Source of the DNA: Flammeovirga agarivorans
Lineage (GTDB): Bacteria > Bacteroidota > Bacteroidia > Cytophagales > Flammeovirgaceae
NCBI RefSeq assembly: GCF_012641475.1
Contig: NZ_JABAIL010000002.1
Location: 631,449 to 695,448 of the forward strand
Direction: 5' to 3'
DNA length: 64,000 bases
Shown in pieces: positions 29,972 through 39,980 of this stretch (its first letter is position 1; every line of letters begins with the position of its first letter). Below the pieces are notes generated by a model. The model saw nothing but the letters and a program-made list of their open reading frames with translations. It had not been told where the DNA came from and ran no database searches. The position numbers were made by a program, and so were the translations under genes.

Positions 29972-31465
29972 CTATGTCAACCTTCTCAGTTTCCATGGAG
30001 TTAACAAATTTGTCAGTTCAGATGTTTCCTCTGACTTTTTCTTTTTATAAAAAAGTTCTGCAATTGTAGCGATTGCTACTAACTCCTCTTCTTCTGATAA
30101 CGATTCTTCTAAAAATTCAGGTTTAAAATATTCCCCCACAAAGTTAGTCCCAAAGTTTCCACTTATAAAGGCCTCGTGTTGGAATACAAACTTACAGAAA
30201 GGAAGTGTAGTTTCAAGGCCTGTGATCTTATATTCATCAATTGCTCTTAACATTCTTGCAATTGCTTCAGTTCTATCCTTGCCCCAAACAATCAGTTTAC
30301 CCATCATTGGGTCATAGTGCATGCTTACTTCCATTCCTTCTCTATAACCGCTGTCTACTCTTACTCGCATACCAGCAGGCTCTTGGTATCGAATTAATTT
30401 ACCTGTATCGGGTAGGAAATTCTGATAAGGGTCTTCTGCATAAACTCTCACTTCAATAGCATGTCCTTGAATTTTGAGATCTTCTTGTGCATAACCCAAC
30501 TCCTCTCCTTCAGCAATTCTAATTTGTTCTTTTACTAAATCAAGCTGAGTGATTTCTTCCGTTACAGTATGCTCTACCTGCAAACGAGTATTCATTTCAA
30601 GGAAATAGAAAGAATTGTCAACATCTAAAATAAATTCTACTGTACCTGCTCCAACATAATCACAAGATTGGGCGACCCTCACTGCACATTCTCCCATTTC
30701 TGCTCTAAGCTGATCCGATAACACTGCTGATGGAGCCTCTTCAATAACTTTTTGATGTCGACGTTGAATTGAACAATCTCTTTCAAATAAATGAACGACA
30801 TTTCCATGCTTATCAGCTAAAATCTGAATTTCTATGTGCCTTGGCTTTTGGATATATTTCTCGATAAAAACAGCTCCATCGCCAAAAGAAGACATTGCTT
30901 CACTCACCGCTCTATCCATTTGTGATGTAAAATCTTTAGGATCTTCCACCACTCTCATTCCTTTTCCTCCTCCTCCAGCACTGGCTTTTATTAAGATCGG
31001 ATAACCTACCTCTAAAGCCATCTTCTCGGCTTTTTCTATATCATCGATGGCTTCATCTCCTCCGGGAACTAATGGTACATTAAACTTTTGTACGGTGGCC
31101 TTGGCTTCCAGCTTACTCCCCATCACTTCAATAGCTTTTGGTGATGGTCCAATAAATGTGATTCCTTCTTCTTCTACCCTTTTTGCAAACGTGGCATTCT
31201 CTGATAAAAAGCCATATCCTGGATGTATCGCATCAATTTTGTATTCATGGCAAACCTTTAAAATTTTCTCCATATCCAGATAAGACTGTGAAGACGCAGG
31301 AGGACCAATACAAACAGCCTGATCTGCTGCGAGTACATGTGGAGCATCAATATCTGCCTCACTGTATACCGCTAAAGTGTAGATTCCCTCTTCTCTTGCA
31401 GACCTGATAATTCTTAATGCAATTTCACCACGGTTAGCAATAAGCAACCTTTTAATTTTCTTCAT
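29972..31465 (-). CDS. accC: Acyl-CoA carboxylase biotin carboxylase subunit
   Basis: This ATP-grasp enzyme carboxylates the biotin of a carrier protein, feeding acetyl-CoA or propionyl-CoA carboxylation. The 497 residues include the start IANRGEIALRIIRSAREEGI, the glycine-rich ATP loop GGGGKGMRVV (about 165), EMNTRLQVEHTVTEE, and the C-domain VRVYAEDPYQNFLPDTGKL. Classical AccC is about 450 residues. The extra C-terminal 45 or so resemble the longer subunits of propionyl-type complexes, but no biotinyl lysine (MKM) is present, so a separate BCCP and carboxyltransferase must be elsewhere. The exact acyl-CoA is unresolved. Confidence 0.92.
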   Translation of the reverse strand: MKKIKRLLIANRGEIALRIIRSAREEGIYTLAVYSEADIDAPHVLAADQAVCIGPPASSQSYLDMEKILKVCHEYKIDAIHPGYGFLSENATFAKRVEEEGITFIGPSPKAIEVMGSKLEAKATVQKFNVPLVPGGDEAIDDIEKAEKMALEVGYPILIKASAGGGGKGMRVVEDPKDFTSQMDRAVSEAMSSFGDGAVFIEKYIQKPRHIEIQILADKHGNVVHLFERDCSIQRRHQKVIEEAPSAVLSDQLRAEMGECAVRVAQSCDYVGAGTVEFILDVDNSFYFLEMNTRLQVEHTVTEEITQLDLVKEQIRIAEGEELGYAQEDLKIQGHAIEVRVYAEDPYQNFLPDTGKLIRYQEPAGMRVRVDSGYREGMEVSMHYDPMMGKLIVWGKDRTEAIARMLRAIDEYKITGLETTLPFCKFVFQHEAFISGNFGTNFVGEYFKPEFLEESLSEEEELVAIATIAELFYKKKKSEETSELTNLLTPWKLRRLT

Positions 31466-31525
31466 GTTTGTGTGTAAAGTATATGTGTTGTTATGTTTTG
31501 GTAGTTTTCAATTTGGATTTTACTT

Positions 31526-31939
31526 TTAAGTATGCCAAACCTTTTCTAGTTTCAATATAAAAGATGAAGGTATAAATCCTTTCATACCAGCCCATCTAAT
31601 TTGCTTTCCATCGAAAAATATATCGATAGCTTTAGTGATTCCCAATTTAGAATCTTCTAATTTTTCTATTTTTTCCGTTTCAGAGAACATCCATTCAAAA
31701 CTCTCCAACTTTTTTGTTTTTTGATCAACACCAACAAAATATAGTGAGTTATCAGTGAGTAGCATCAATCCAAAAAATGGTGGTTTCAACATCAATGAAG
31801 CCCATGTTCCTGCAACAATATTTTTATCTGAAATTTGTTGATTTGATAAATAAAGATCTACCTGTTCTAATAGGTCTACTAATGCTTTTTTATCATATGT
31901 CTTAATTTCTAATTCATTAAACCTTTCCTTCCAACTCAT
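31526..31939 (-). CDS. Small cytoplasmic protein with a PH-like beta domain
   Basis: The 137 residues have an N-terminal helical part (1-45) and a beta-rich part, FFGLMLLTDNSLYFVGVDQ, ESFEWMFSETEKIEKL, IDIFFDGKQIRWAG, in the pattern of bacterial PH/GRAM-like domains, ending in a helix. No signal peptide. The family assignment is tentative. It lies about 60 bases upstream of the biotin carboxylase on the same strand and may be co-transcribed. Confidence 0.68.
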   Translation of the reverse strand: MSWKERFNELEIKTYDKKALVDLLEQVDLYLSNQQISDKNIVAGTWASLMLKPPFFGLMLLTDNSLYFVGVDQKTKKLESFEWMFSETEKIEKLEDSKLGITKAIDIFFDGKQIRWAGMKGFIPSSFILKLEKVWHT

Positions 31940-32144
31940 AACTTCTTCTTCAGTATATTCCTCAAGTGATACTATTTCATAAAATATTAATAGTCAATTA
32001 TTTAAAAAAGTAACTTTTATCTTAAAATCATACTTTAGTCTAAAATTCTTATTAAATTCTGAAAGATATAACACCCAAAAACGTTATAATTATATAGACT
32101 TTAATATTTAAATAATCCAATACTATCCACTAAAATAGCACGAA

Positions 32145-33467
32145 ATGAAAAAACTTTACTCTTTTCTTTTTGCATCTTTAATTCTAATTAATTTCTCTTA
32201 TGCTCAAGATACCAGTGCTGAAGATTATTTTGTCAAAGGAGAAGTTTATGCGGAGATGGGAAAATTCAACGAAGCAATTATGGCTTATGAGGTCGCTATT
32301 GCTAAAGATGTTGATAACCCGAAATACCAATATCAACTTGGTATCGTCTACCTAAAAACGAAAAAGACAAAAGATGCATTAAAGGCTTTTGAAAAAGCAA
32401 CGAAGGTAGATCCCAACTATTTAGATGCACATCTTAAACTTGCATTACTCTACAAAGAGAAAAAAGATTACAACAAAACTGTAGAGCACTTAGATGCTGC
32501 ATATTCTATTGTCACTGATTCAGACAAAAAGTTAAAGTACAAAACAAGAATTATCAATATCCTTGATAAAACTAAACAATTTGAAAAAGCTGGACCACAC
32601 ATCGCCGACGCCAAAAACATTAATCCACAAGATGATTACATCCTATACATGGATGCAAAGTACAATAATTACATCACTAAAAACCATGAACTAGCAAAAG
32701 CCAGTATGCAACAAGCTATTGCTCAAATGGAGAAGGAAAAAGGTAAGGCACATGATCATTATTACTATGAATTAGGTGTAGCACACCATTCTTTAGAAGA
32801 TTATAAAAATGCGAATATTGCTTTTAAAGAAGTAACAGATGGTAAGTTAAAAAGTAAGGTGAATACGATGACTCCCGAATATCAATATCAGATCGCATGG
32901 GCTCATTACCAATTGTATGATATTCAAAAATCAGAAGAGATCTTAACTAATGTCATCAAGATGGATCCTAACTTTGAACCCGCTTATGATTTACTAATTG
33001 AGATTAAAGAAAACAGTTTAAATAGACATGATATTGTTGTTCTATTAGAGCATAAAGTTTCCATTCAACCTGAAAACACTCAAAAGGTAAAAATCTTAGC
33101 TGACCTTATTGATCTTGAATTAAAGTTTGGTGATCTCAATGGAGCCAATAAACACATTAAGGAATTTGAACAATGTGGGATTCCATTACCAGATGTACGC
33201 TTAATGGAAGGCGTTGCAGCCATGAAAGCCCATGAGTATGAAAAGTCTACAGAGATCTTAACGGACTTGAGAAACAATAAAGTATCGAAAACGAGCTATA
33301 AAGCGAATTTCTTACTAGGCTTAGTTCAGATCAAAGAAGGGCAATGGAAAGAAGCTAAAATGACTTTCTCTCAGAATTATCCTGGTGAATTTAATGTTGC
33401 CGCAAGAGAGCAAATAAAATTTATCACAAAATATGAAAATAGTGGGGCCACTACCACTAAGAAGTAA
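32145..33467 (+). CDS. Exported tetratricopeptide-repeat protein (paralog B)
   Basis: The 440 residues have a signal peptide ending at NFSYAQ and at least eight TPRs, beginning AEDYFVKGEVYAEMGKFNEAI and YQYQLGIVYLKTKKTKDALKA. A Lys-rich middle with HDHYYYELGVAHHSLEDY follows. Length, order of segments and the C-terminal block (FLLGLVQIKEGQWKEAKMTF) parallel the 446-residue TPR protein on the minus strand near 20 kb, so the two are distant paralogs. Probable periplasmic scaffold; partners unknown. A terminator separates it from smc. Confidence 0.85.
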   Translation: MKKLYSFLFASLILINFSYAQDTSAEDYFVKGEVYAEMGKFNEAIMAYEVAIAKDVDNPKYQYQLGIVYLKTKKTKDALKAFEKATKVDPNYLDAHLKLALLYKEKKDYNKTVEHLDAAYSIVTDSDKKLKYKTRIINILDKTKQFEKAGPHIADAKNINPQDDYILYMDAKYNNYITKNHELAKASMQQAIAQMEKEKGKAHDHYYYELGVAHHSLEDYKNANIAFKEVTDGKLKSKVNTMTPEYQYQIAWAHYQLYDIQKSEEILTNVIKMDPNFEPAYDLLIEIKENSLNRHDIVVLLEHKVSIQPENTQKVKILADLIDLELKFGDLNGANKHIKEFEQCGIPLPDVRLMEGVAAMKAHEYEKSTEILTDLRNNKVSKTSYKANFLLGLVQIKEGQWKEAKMTFSQNYPGEFNVAAREQIKFITKYENSGATTTKK

Positions 33468-33522
33468 ATTCTATTCACATAGACATCCCTAATAATACTT
33501 ACTTAAATTAAATAATTATAGA

Positions 33523-33548
33523 AAAGCCTCTCAATTTTGGGAGGCTTT
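33523..33548 (+). terminator. Hairpin terminator between TPR gene and smc
   Basis: AAAGCCTC (33523-33530) pairs with GAGGCTTT (33541-33548) over an internal loop that allows further weak pairs. It follows the TPR stop codon. Confidence 0.7.
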
Positions 33549-33602
33549 GTTGTGCAATAAAAACTAAGATTAGTTACATTTGGTAGTTACTAAATAGACC
33601 AA

Positions 33603-36600
33603 ATGTTACTAAAGAAACTAGAAATAAAAGGCTTTAAAAGTTTTGGCGATAAAGTTACGCTAAACTTTGACAAAGGTATTACTGCTGTAGTTGGACCCAA
33701 CGGTAGTGGTAAATCCAATGTTGTTGATGCTATACGATGGGTATTGGGAGAGCAAAGTACTAAAGCTCTTCGATCTGAAAAAATGGACAATATCATTTTT
33801 AATGGTACTAAGTCTAGACGTCCATTACAAATGGCAGAAGTTTACCTTACTTTTATAAACAACAAAAACCTTTTACCGACAGAATACACAGAAGTAACAA
33901 TTGGTCGTAGATTCTATCGTTCTGGTGAAGGTGAATATTCTCTCAACGGTGTTCCTTGTCGTCTGAAAGATATTCATAGCTTATTTCTAGATACAGGTAT
34001 TGGTTCTGATAGTTATGCAATCATTGAGTTAAAAATGATTGATGAGTTACTTAATGACACTCAAAATGCCCGTAGAACACTCTTTGAAGAGGCTGCAGGT
34101 ATTTCAAAGTTTAAAAAGAGTAAGAAAGAGACGCTAAAAAAACTAAAAGATACCGATGCTGATTTAGAACGTGTTGATGACTTATTGTTTGAGGTTGAAA
34201 AAAATATGCGTTCACTCGAACGACAAGCCAAGCAAGCCCAGAGATATCTTAAACTAAAGAAAACATATAGAGAATCCAGTATTCAATTAGCCATAAAAAA
34301 AGTATCAACACAAGCTGACGAAATGCACAAGCTCGCTGATACTATGACGAATGGTAATGAAGAAAGAAACAATACTCTTAAAAGAATTGAAGAATTAGAA
34401 GCTTCAATATCAAAAGAAAAAAAGGAGTCTATTGATAAAGAGCAACTTCTAGCCTCAAGACAAAAGACATTAAATGAACATATCCTTAAAATGCGTCAGA
34501 TAGAATCTGAAAAGCGTATTAAAGGAGAACGTCGCAAGTTTTTAGAAGAAAAGAAGGCAACCCTACAAAATCAATCCACTATTGATAGAGAAGCTATTGC
34601 ATTAGCTCAACAAGGGATTGAAGGTTTGCAAATTCAACTCAACTCCATTGAGAAAATGGTGATGGAAGTAGAAAATGAATTAACTACTACCCAACATCAA
34701 AGAGATAGTCAAACACAAAAGTCCGATGAACTAGAAGTTCAGACGAATGAGTTTGAACAACAGGTAAAAAGCAAACAGGCAACAATTTTCCAATTAAAAC
34801 AGAAAATTGAAATCAACGAGGTACAACTTTCAGCTCTGAAGCAAGAGTTAGAAAGAGCACATGAAGAATCATCTGACAAAGCCTCAAGCCTTGCTGAATT
34901 TGATACTCAGTTTGCCTCTTTAGAAAGTGAGCGTTTAAGTGCCACTACGGAATATGAAGAGGTAAAAGAAAAATATAATGCACATCAGGAAAAACTTAAA
35001 CTTTGTAGAGAAGACCTTGAGAATATAAAAGATCGCTCATCTGAGATCTATAGAATTCTTGATGCCAAGAAAAACGAACATAAACTCACAAAGTCATTAG
35101 TCGACAATTTAGAAGGCTATCCTGAAGCGATTAAGTATTTAAAACAAAATACTGAATGGGCTAAAGAGGCTCCGATGCTTTCAGATACACTTCATTGTGA
35201 AGATGAATATAGAGCAGCAATTGAAGGGTATTTATCTCCCTATCTTAATTATTTCGTATTAGAAAATGAAGAGGAAGCTTGGAGAGCAGTCAACCTTTTA
35301 GAAGAGATGAAAAAAGGAAAGGCCAATTTCCTTCTTTTAGATAAATTCGAAGGATACTCACCTTCTCCAAGAAAGTCTGTGGATGATGCTGTTCCTGCAC
35401 TTGAATTAGTAGACTATGACGACAAGTATGCACACCTTATCATGTATTTGTTAGATGGGGTCTATATTGTGCATAGGAATCAAAATAACCTTCCAAAGAA
35501 TGATAGTGTTATTCTAGTCACTAAAAATGGTAGAGCTATCCGAAGGAAATCGGCAATTACAGGTGGCTCTACAGGATCCTTTGAAGGGAAATCTTTAGGT
35601 AGAATCCGACACTTAGAACAGCTGACTGAAGAAATTAATGCTTTAGAAAAGGAAGCAGAAGACATACATATCACAAAGGTTGAGAAACAAGCGGAACATA
35701 AATCGCTATTACAAATCAACCTACAGCATGAACTTGAAAGTGCTCAACATAATGCTCAAGTTGTTACTCAGGAGTTAATCAAAATTAAAACTCAAAAAGA
35801 GGAATTTGCGAAATTCTTGGAACAAAGTAGTAACAAGAAAGAAGAAATACTTGAGCGAATTGGAGAAGCCGAAATTACTATTTCAGAAAGTAAACCTCTA
35901 CTCGAAGATGAAACTTATTCTTTAGAGTATATGGAGGAACAACTGGATGAAATGAAAGATAATTTGACCATTGAAAAAGAGAAGAAAGTCGAATTATCTA
36001 GTAAGTACAATCAACTTCATATCAATTTTTTACAGCAAGAGAATCAATACAATTCACTTAGGAAAGAAATTGACTTCAAAGATGAAGAGCTAGTCAAGGC
36101 ACAGAATAGAATTGATCAGAATATAGAAGAAATTGAAAATGTCGATAGAGATTTACTTCAATCTGATTCTATTGATGAAGAAGGTGCTGAGGCTCTTGAA
36201 AAGATGGAGGTTGAACGCCAGAATATTGAACAAGGCGTATTAGAAGCAGAAGAAAACTACAAAGGCACCAAAGCTTTAATCGAAGACACAGAAATCGAGA
36301 TTAAGCAGCAACAAACTAGAAAAGAAAGTATTGACCAAGAATTGATGGGAGCAAATGAACGCATCAATGCTTTAAGACTTTCATTGACGTCTGTAAAAGA
36401 AAAAATTGCGGTTGAGTTTGAGGTAGATCTTGAGCAATTACTATTGATCAAACCTTCTGAAGAAGAACAGGAAGAGGAAAATGAATATAAAGACACTCCA
36501 ATACATGAATTAGAACATATAAGTGAGGAGTCAAAAAGAAAGCTAAATTCATTAGGTGCAATTAATCATACTGCTATTGATGCATTTAATGAGATCAAAG

Positions 36601-37181
36601 AAAGAAATGCATTTATATTAGGACAAAGAGAAGACCTCAATAAAGCGAAGGAACAACTCATGAAAACAATTGAAGATATAGATAATATCGCTCAAGAAAA
36701 GTTCATGACTGCTTTTACCCAAATTAGAGACAACTTTATGGAGGTATTCCGATCTCTATTTACAGAAGAAGATAACTGTGATTTAAGATTGGCAGATGAC
36801 AATGATCCACTTAACTCAAAAATTGAGATCCTTGCACAACCAAAAGGTAAACGTCCTTTAACAATCAATCAATTATCAGGTGGTGAGAAAACACTAACAG
36901 CTACGGCATTATTGTTCTCTATTTACCTATTAAAGCCTGCCCCATTCTGTATTTTTGATGAGGTAGATGCTCCTTTAGATGACGCCAATGTTGATAAGTT
37001 CTGTAGAATTATTAATAAGTTCTCATCAAATTCCCAATTTATTATGGTTACACATAATAAGAGAACTATGGCTTCTACCGATGTTATCTATGGTGTTACG
37101 ATGATCGAACAAGGAGTTACTACTGTAGTTCCTGTAGACATCAGAAATACACCTCAATTGGATGCATTCACTTCTAAATAA
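33603..37181 (+). CDS. smc: Chromosome segregation protein SMC
   Basis: SMC is the ATPase core of bacterial condensin. The 1192 residues are normal length. The N-terminal head has FKSFGDKVTL and Walker A GPNGSGKSN (31-39), followed by DAIRWVLGEQSTKALRS. Coiled coil runs from about 170 to 505. The hinge occupies roughly 510-640 (EAPMLSDTLHCEDEYRAAIEGYL), then returning coiled coil to about 1030. The C-terminal head has the signature LSGGEKTL (about 1095), Walker B FCIFDEVDAPLDD and the H-loop VTHNK. Partners ScpA and ScpB are not adjacent. Confidence 0.97.
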   Translation: MLLKKLEIKGFKSFGDKVTLNFDKGITAVVGPNGSGKSNVVDAIRWVLGEQSTKALRSEKMDNIIFNGTKSRRPLQMAEVYLTFINNKNLLPTEYTEVTIGRRFYRSGEGEYSLNGVPCRLKDIHSLFLDTGIGSDSYAIIELKMIDELLNDTQNARRTLFEEAAGISKFKKSKKETLKKLKDTDADLERVDDLLFEVEKNMRSLERQAKQAQRYLKLKKTYRESSIQLAIKKVSTQADEMHKLADTMTNGNEERNNTLKRIEELEASISKEKKESIDKEQLLASRQKTLNEHILKMRQIESEKRIKGERRKFLEEKKATLQNQSTIDREAIALAQQGIEGLQIQLNSIEKMVMEVENELTTTQHQRDSQTQKSDELEVQTNEFEQQVKSKQATIFQLKQKIEINEVQLSALKQELERAHEESSDKASSLAEFDTQFASLESERLSATTEYEEVKEKYNAHQEKLKLCREDLENIKDRSSEIYRILDAKKNEHKLTKSLVDNLEGYPEAIKYLKQNTEWAKEAPMLSDTLHCEDEYRAAIEGYLSPYLNYFVLENEEEAWRAVNLLEEMKKGKANFLLLDKFEGYSPSPRKSVDDAVPALELVDYDDKYAHLIMYLLDGVYIVHRNQNNLPKNDSVILVTKNGRAIRRKSAITGGSTGSFEGKSLGRIRHLEQLTEEINALEKEAEDIHITKVEKQAEHKSLLQINLQHELESAQHNAQVVTQELIKIKTQKEEFAKFLEQSSNKKEEILERIGEAEITISESKPLLEDETYSLEYMEEQLDEMKDNLTIEKEKKVELSSKYNQLHINFLQQENQYNSLRKEIDFKDEELVKAQNRIDQNIEEIENVDRDLLQSDSIDEEGAEALEKMEVERQNIEQGVLEAEENYKGTKALIEDTEIEIKQQQTRKESIDQELMGANERINALRLSLTSVKEKIAVEFEVDLEQLLLIKPSEEEQEEENEYKDTPIHELEHISEESKRKLNSLGAINHTAIDAFNEIKERNAFILGQREDLNKAKEQLMKTIEDIDNIAQEKFMTAFTQIRDNFMEVFRSLFTEEDNCDLRLADDNDPLNSKIEILAQPKGKRPLTINQLSGGEKTLTATALLFSIYLLKPAPFCIFDEVDAPLDDANVDKFCRIINKFSSNSQFIMVTHNKRTMASTDVIYGVTMIEQGVTTVVPVDIRNTPQLDAFTSK

Positions 37182-37364
37182 CTGAGAGTTAGCGTACAGT
37201 AAGTGTACTAAATTGACAACAACGTCCGTTTACGTACATTAACACCAATCATCAATAATAAATAAATATCTGACTATCAGTGTGTTAAATTATTTTCATA
37301 TAGATTTTGAGTTAGATATTGTATTAAAACTCATGTTATACAATTACTCTCAAAATTTAACGCG

Positions 37365-37769
37365 ATGAACTATCGGTCCCTTTACTTACTATTATTAAGT
37401 GTGCTCCCTTTGTTATGTTCCTTTGATTTTCAAGATGATACATTGAAGGACAATAGTAAACGAGAAAGAAAATCTAAGCTTATTCATCATGGTAAGTGGT
37501 ACTTTTTTGCGAATAATGCTAAAGAATGCCTTGATGATAAAAATAAGATACAAGAAGCATTAGAGTGGATAGACCACAGCTTGGATATAGAAATCAACCA
37601 TCTGAATTTAGAAATCAAAGGCGATTATTATGTTAAAATTGGAGATCTTCAAGAAGCTATAATTCATTATCAAAAAGCGATATTATTTGATAAAGAAGAA
37701 TACGATGAGGAGAAAGACAAGAAAAGAGTCCAAAAGAAATTAACAAGGATTAGAAATCGCTTGAAATAA
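37365..37769 (+). CDS. Small exported TPR-containing protein
   Basis: The 134 residues start with a signal peptide (MNYRSLYLLLLSVLPLLCS; the Cys at about 18 could be lipidated), then a basic region. One to two TPRs follow (AKECLDDKNKIQEALEWIDHSLDI and GDYYVKIGDLQEAIIHYQKAI). The C-terminus is Lys/Glu-rich. It is about 180 bases after smc and is closed by a hairpin. No named family. Confidence 0.75.
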   Translation: MNYRSLYLLLLSVLPLLCSFDFQDDTLKDNSKRERKSKLIHHGKWYFFANNAKECLDDKNKIQEALEWIDHSLDIEINHLNLEIKGDYYVKIGDLQEAIIHYQKAILFDKEEYDEEKDKKRVQKKLTRIRNRLK

Positions 37770-37788
37770 AAAAACTTTATAAAAAACT

Positions 37789-37816
37789 GAACCTCAACAC
37801 TTTCATGTTGAGGTTC
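37789..37816 (+). terminator. Hairpin terminator after the small TPR gene
   Basis: 11-bp perfect stem, arms 37789-37799 and 37806-37816, with a 6-base loop and TTTAT tail. Confidence 0.82.
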
Positions 37817-38005
37817 TTTATACGATTTTCATCAGTAGTTCGCCAGAAAAGGAAAAAGTATCCGACTAAGTTTAAAAAATCTTCAAATAAGACAATAATA
37901 TCTCCGAAGTATTACAAATATAGGGAACTATTAATAAATATCAATAAATTCGTTAAATATTAACAAATAAACTTTAAAATTTATTTACATCTATTTACAG
38001 AATAG

Positions 38006-38959
38006 TTAATTCTGATTATTTTTTATAGCCTCTATCAATTTAGGAACAACTTCAAAAGCATCCCCTACGACCCCATAATCAGCAGCTTTGAAGAAAGGAG
38101 CCTCAGGATCTTTATTAATCGCAACGATTACTTTAGAGGAGTTTACCCCTGCCAAATGCTGAATAGCACCTGAGATACCTACTGCAATATAAAGTTGCGG
38201 AGCTACCTTAATACCTGTTTGTCCAACATGCTCGTGATGTGGTCTCCAATCCATATCAGAAACTGGTTTAGAGCAAGCTGTAGCTGCTCCTAGTGTAGAA
38301 GCTAAATCTTCGATCATCTGCCAATTTTCAGGTCCTTTCATACCTCTACCAGCAGAAACTACACGATCAGCTTCTGGAAGTAAAATATCTCCATCTTGCT
38401 TATGTACAGATATTCTTTTCACACCAAAGTCGCTGTCTGCAAATGCAACTGATAATTCCTCAACTACAGCATCACTTCCTGTTTCTTCTAATGGAACAAC
38501 ATTTTTTGAAACCGTTAGTACTTTCTTACCTTCTGGAATAGATACGTTAGCAAACGCTTTACCTGTAAATACACCTCTTTTTACAACGAAACCATTTGAA
38601 GTGTCTGGTAAATCTTGAACGTTAGCAACAACAGAAGCTCCTACTTTTATTGCTACTCTAGCTGCAACTGCATCAACAAGAGATGATCTTGACATCACGA
38701 CTAAATCTGCTCCAGATTGGTTTACTGCCTCTGCAATAAGTTTTGCTGTTGCAGAAATTACTCCATCATTTAAGCGTTCATCAGAGCAATGTAGCACTTT
38801 AGATGCTCCATATTTTCCCACTGAAGCCAATTCAGAAGCATCTATACTTCCCATTGCCACAGCAACAACATCTCCTACTTTTGAACCATATGTAACTGCT
38901 TCTAATGAAGATTTTTTAATCACTCCATTATCTGCTTCTATAAATACTAATACTGACAT
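38006..38959 (-). CDS. etfA: Electron transfer flavoprotein alpha subunit
   Basis: EtfA binds FAD and, with EtfB, passes electrons from acyl-CoA dehydrogenases to the quinone pool. The 317 residues show the N-terminal adenine-nucleotide-hydrolase-like fold and the C-terminal FAD domain with VSAGRGMKGPENW, the switch QTGIKVAPQLYIAVGISGAIQHLAG, and INKDPEAPFFKAADYGVVGD, all characteristic. It lies 43 bases downstream of etfB in a two-gene operon. Confidence 0.97.
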   Translation of the reverse strand: MSVLVFIEADNGVIKKSSLEAVTYGSKVGDVVAVAMGSIDASELASVGKYGASKVLHCSDERLNDGVISATAKLIAEAVNQSGADLVVMSRSSLVDAVAARVAIKVGASVVANVQDLPDTSNGFVVKRGVFTGKAFANVSIPEGKKVLTVSKNVVPLEETGSDAVVEELSVAFADSDFGVKRISVHKQDGDILLPEADRVVSAGRGMKGPENWQMIEDLASTLGAATACSKPVSDMDWRPHHEHVGQTGIKVAPQLYIAVGISGAIQHLAGVNSSKVIVAINKDPEAPFFKAADYGVVGDAFEVVPKLIEAIKNNQN

Positions 38960-39002
38960 GTCTAATTTGATTTTATGTGTGTTTAAGTTTAGATAAGAAG
39001 GA

Positions 39003-39734
39003 TTAAAGTACGCGTGCTTCGTTTTTCAATAAACCAACAAGCTCATCCATCTGTCCTGCATCTACCATTTTACAGTCACCTTTCTCTTCTGGTAACTCAA
39101 ATGATTGGTATGTAGTGACACCTTCTACCGCTACTGGCTCAACAACTTGAAGTGGTTTCTTACGAGCCATCATGATTCCTCTCATATTTGGAATTTTCCA
39201 CTCTGCAATAGGTTCTTGACAACCTGCAACAAAAGGCATAGCCACTTCAACTTCTTCATGACCACCTTCAATCTCTCTGTGCAGTTTTGCCGTTGATCCA
39301 TCGATATCAAGACGCATTGTTGGTGCAATCGATGGCCAATCCATTAGTTCTCCTACTAAACCGTGTACTAATCCAGAGTTATAATCTGAAGATTCACGAC
39401 CCATTAAGATCATATCATAATCTTGTGATTTTGCATACTCTACAATTTGTTTAGCAACAAATAATGAGTCTACAGGCTCAGCATTGATACGTACTGCATC
39501 ATCTGCTCCAATTGCCAATGCTTTTCTGATAGATGGCTCTGTGTCTGCAAGTCCTACATTTAGAACCGTAACCGTACCACCTTCTTTTTCTTTGATTTCT
39601 ACGGCACGAGCCAATGCGAAATCATCATAAGGTCCGATGATAAATTGAACTCCGTTTGTATCAAGTTTATTATCTGCAAACTTGATTTTAGTAGTTGTGT
39701 CAGGTACGTGACTAATGCAAACTAAAATTTTCAT
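39003..39734 (-). CDS. etfB: Electron transfer flavoprotein beta subunit
   Basis: The 243-residue beta subunit is typical in length. It begins MKILVCISHVPDTTTKIKF, then FIIGPYDDFALARAVEIKEKEGG, DYDMILMGRESSDYNSGLVHGLVGELMDWPS (the family signature) and a C-terminal MARKKPL segment. It forms a heterodimer with EtfA. The order etfB-etfA is the usual one, and the pair is preceded by about 240 bases of non-coding DNA facing the divergent ferritin gene. Confidence 0.97.
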   Translation of the reverse strand: MKILVCISHVPDTTTKIKFADNKLDTNGVQFIIGPYDDFALARAVEIKEKEGGTVTVLNVGLADTEPSIRKALAIGADDAVRINAEPVDSLFVAKQIVEYAKSQDYDMILMGRESSDYNSGLVHGLVGELMDWPSIAPTMRLDIDGSTAKLHREIEGGHEEVEVAMPFVAGCQEPIAEWKIPNMRGIMMARKKPLQVVEPVAVEGVTTYQSFELPEEKGDCKMVDAGQMDELVGLLKNEARVL

Positions 39735-39980
39735 GTGTTATGTTGTTAATTGGTGATCACTTGCCTAATTTAAGTATAGAAACAAGTAATATTTAATCTT
39801 TCTGTTTTATTGGTTTAGCTAAAATAGTATGCAAGCATAATAAATTCCAAACTTTATTTAGATTAATATTAAAAAACTTCTAGAAAAGATATTTCTGAAC
39901 ATCAATAAAACAAAATCGGTCTAAAAACCTTTATTTTACAAGAGGTAAGATAAAAACACCCGATACTTAAAATTTATAAC

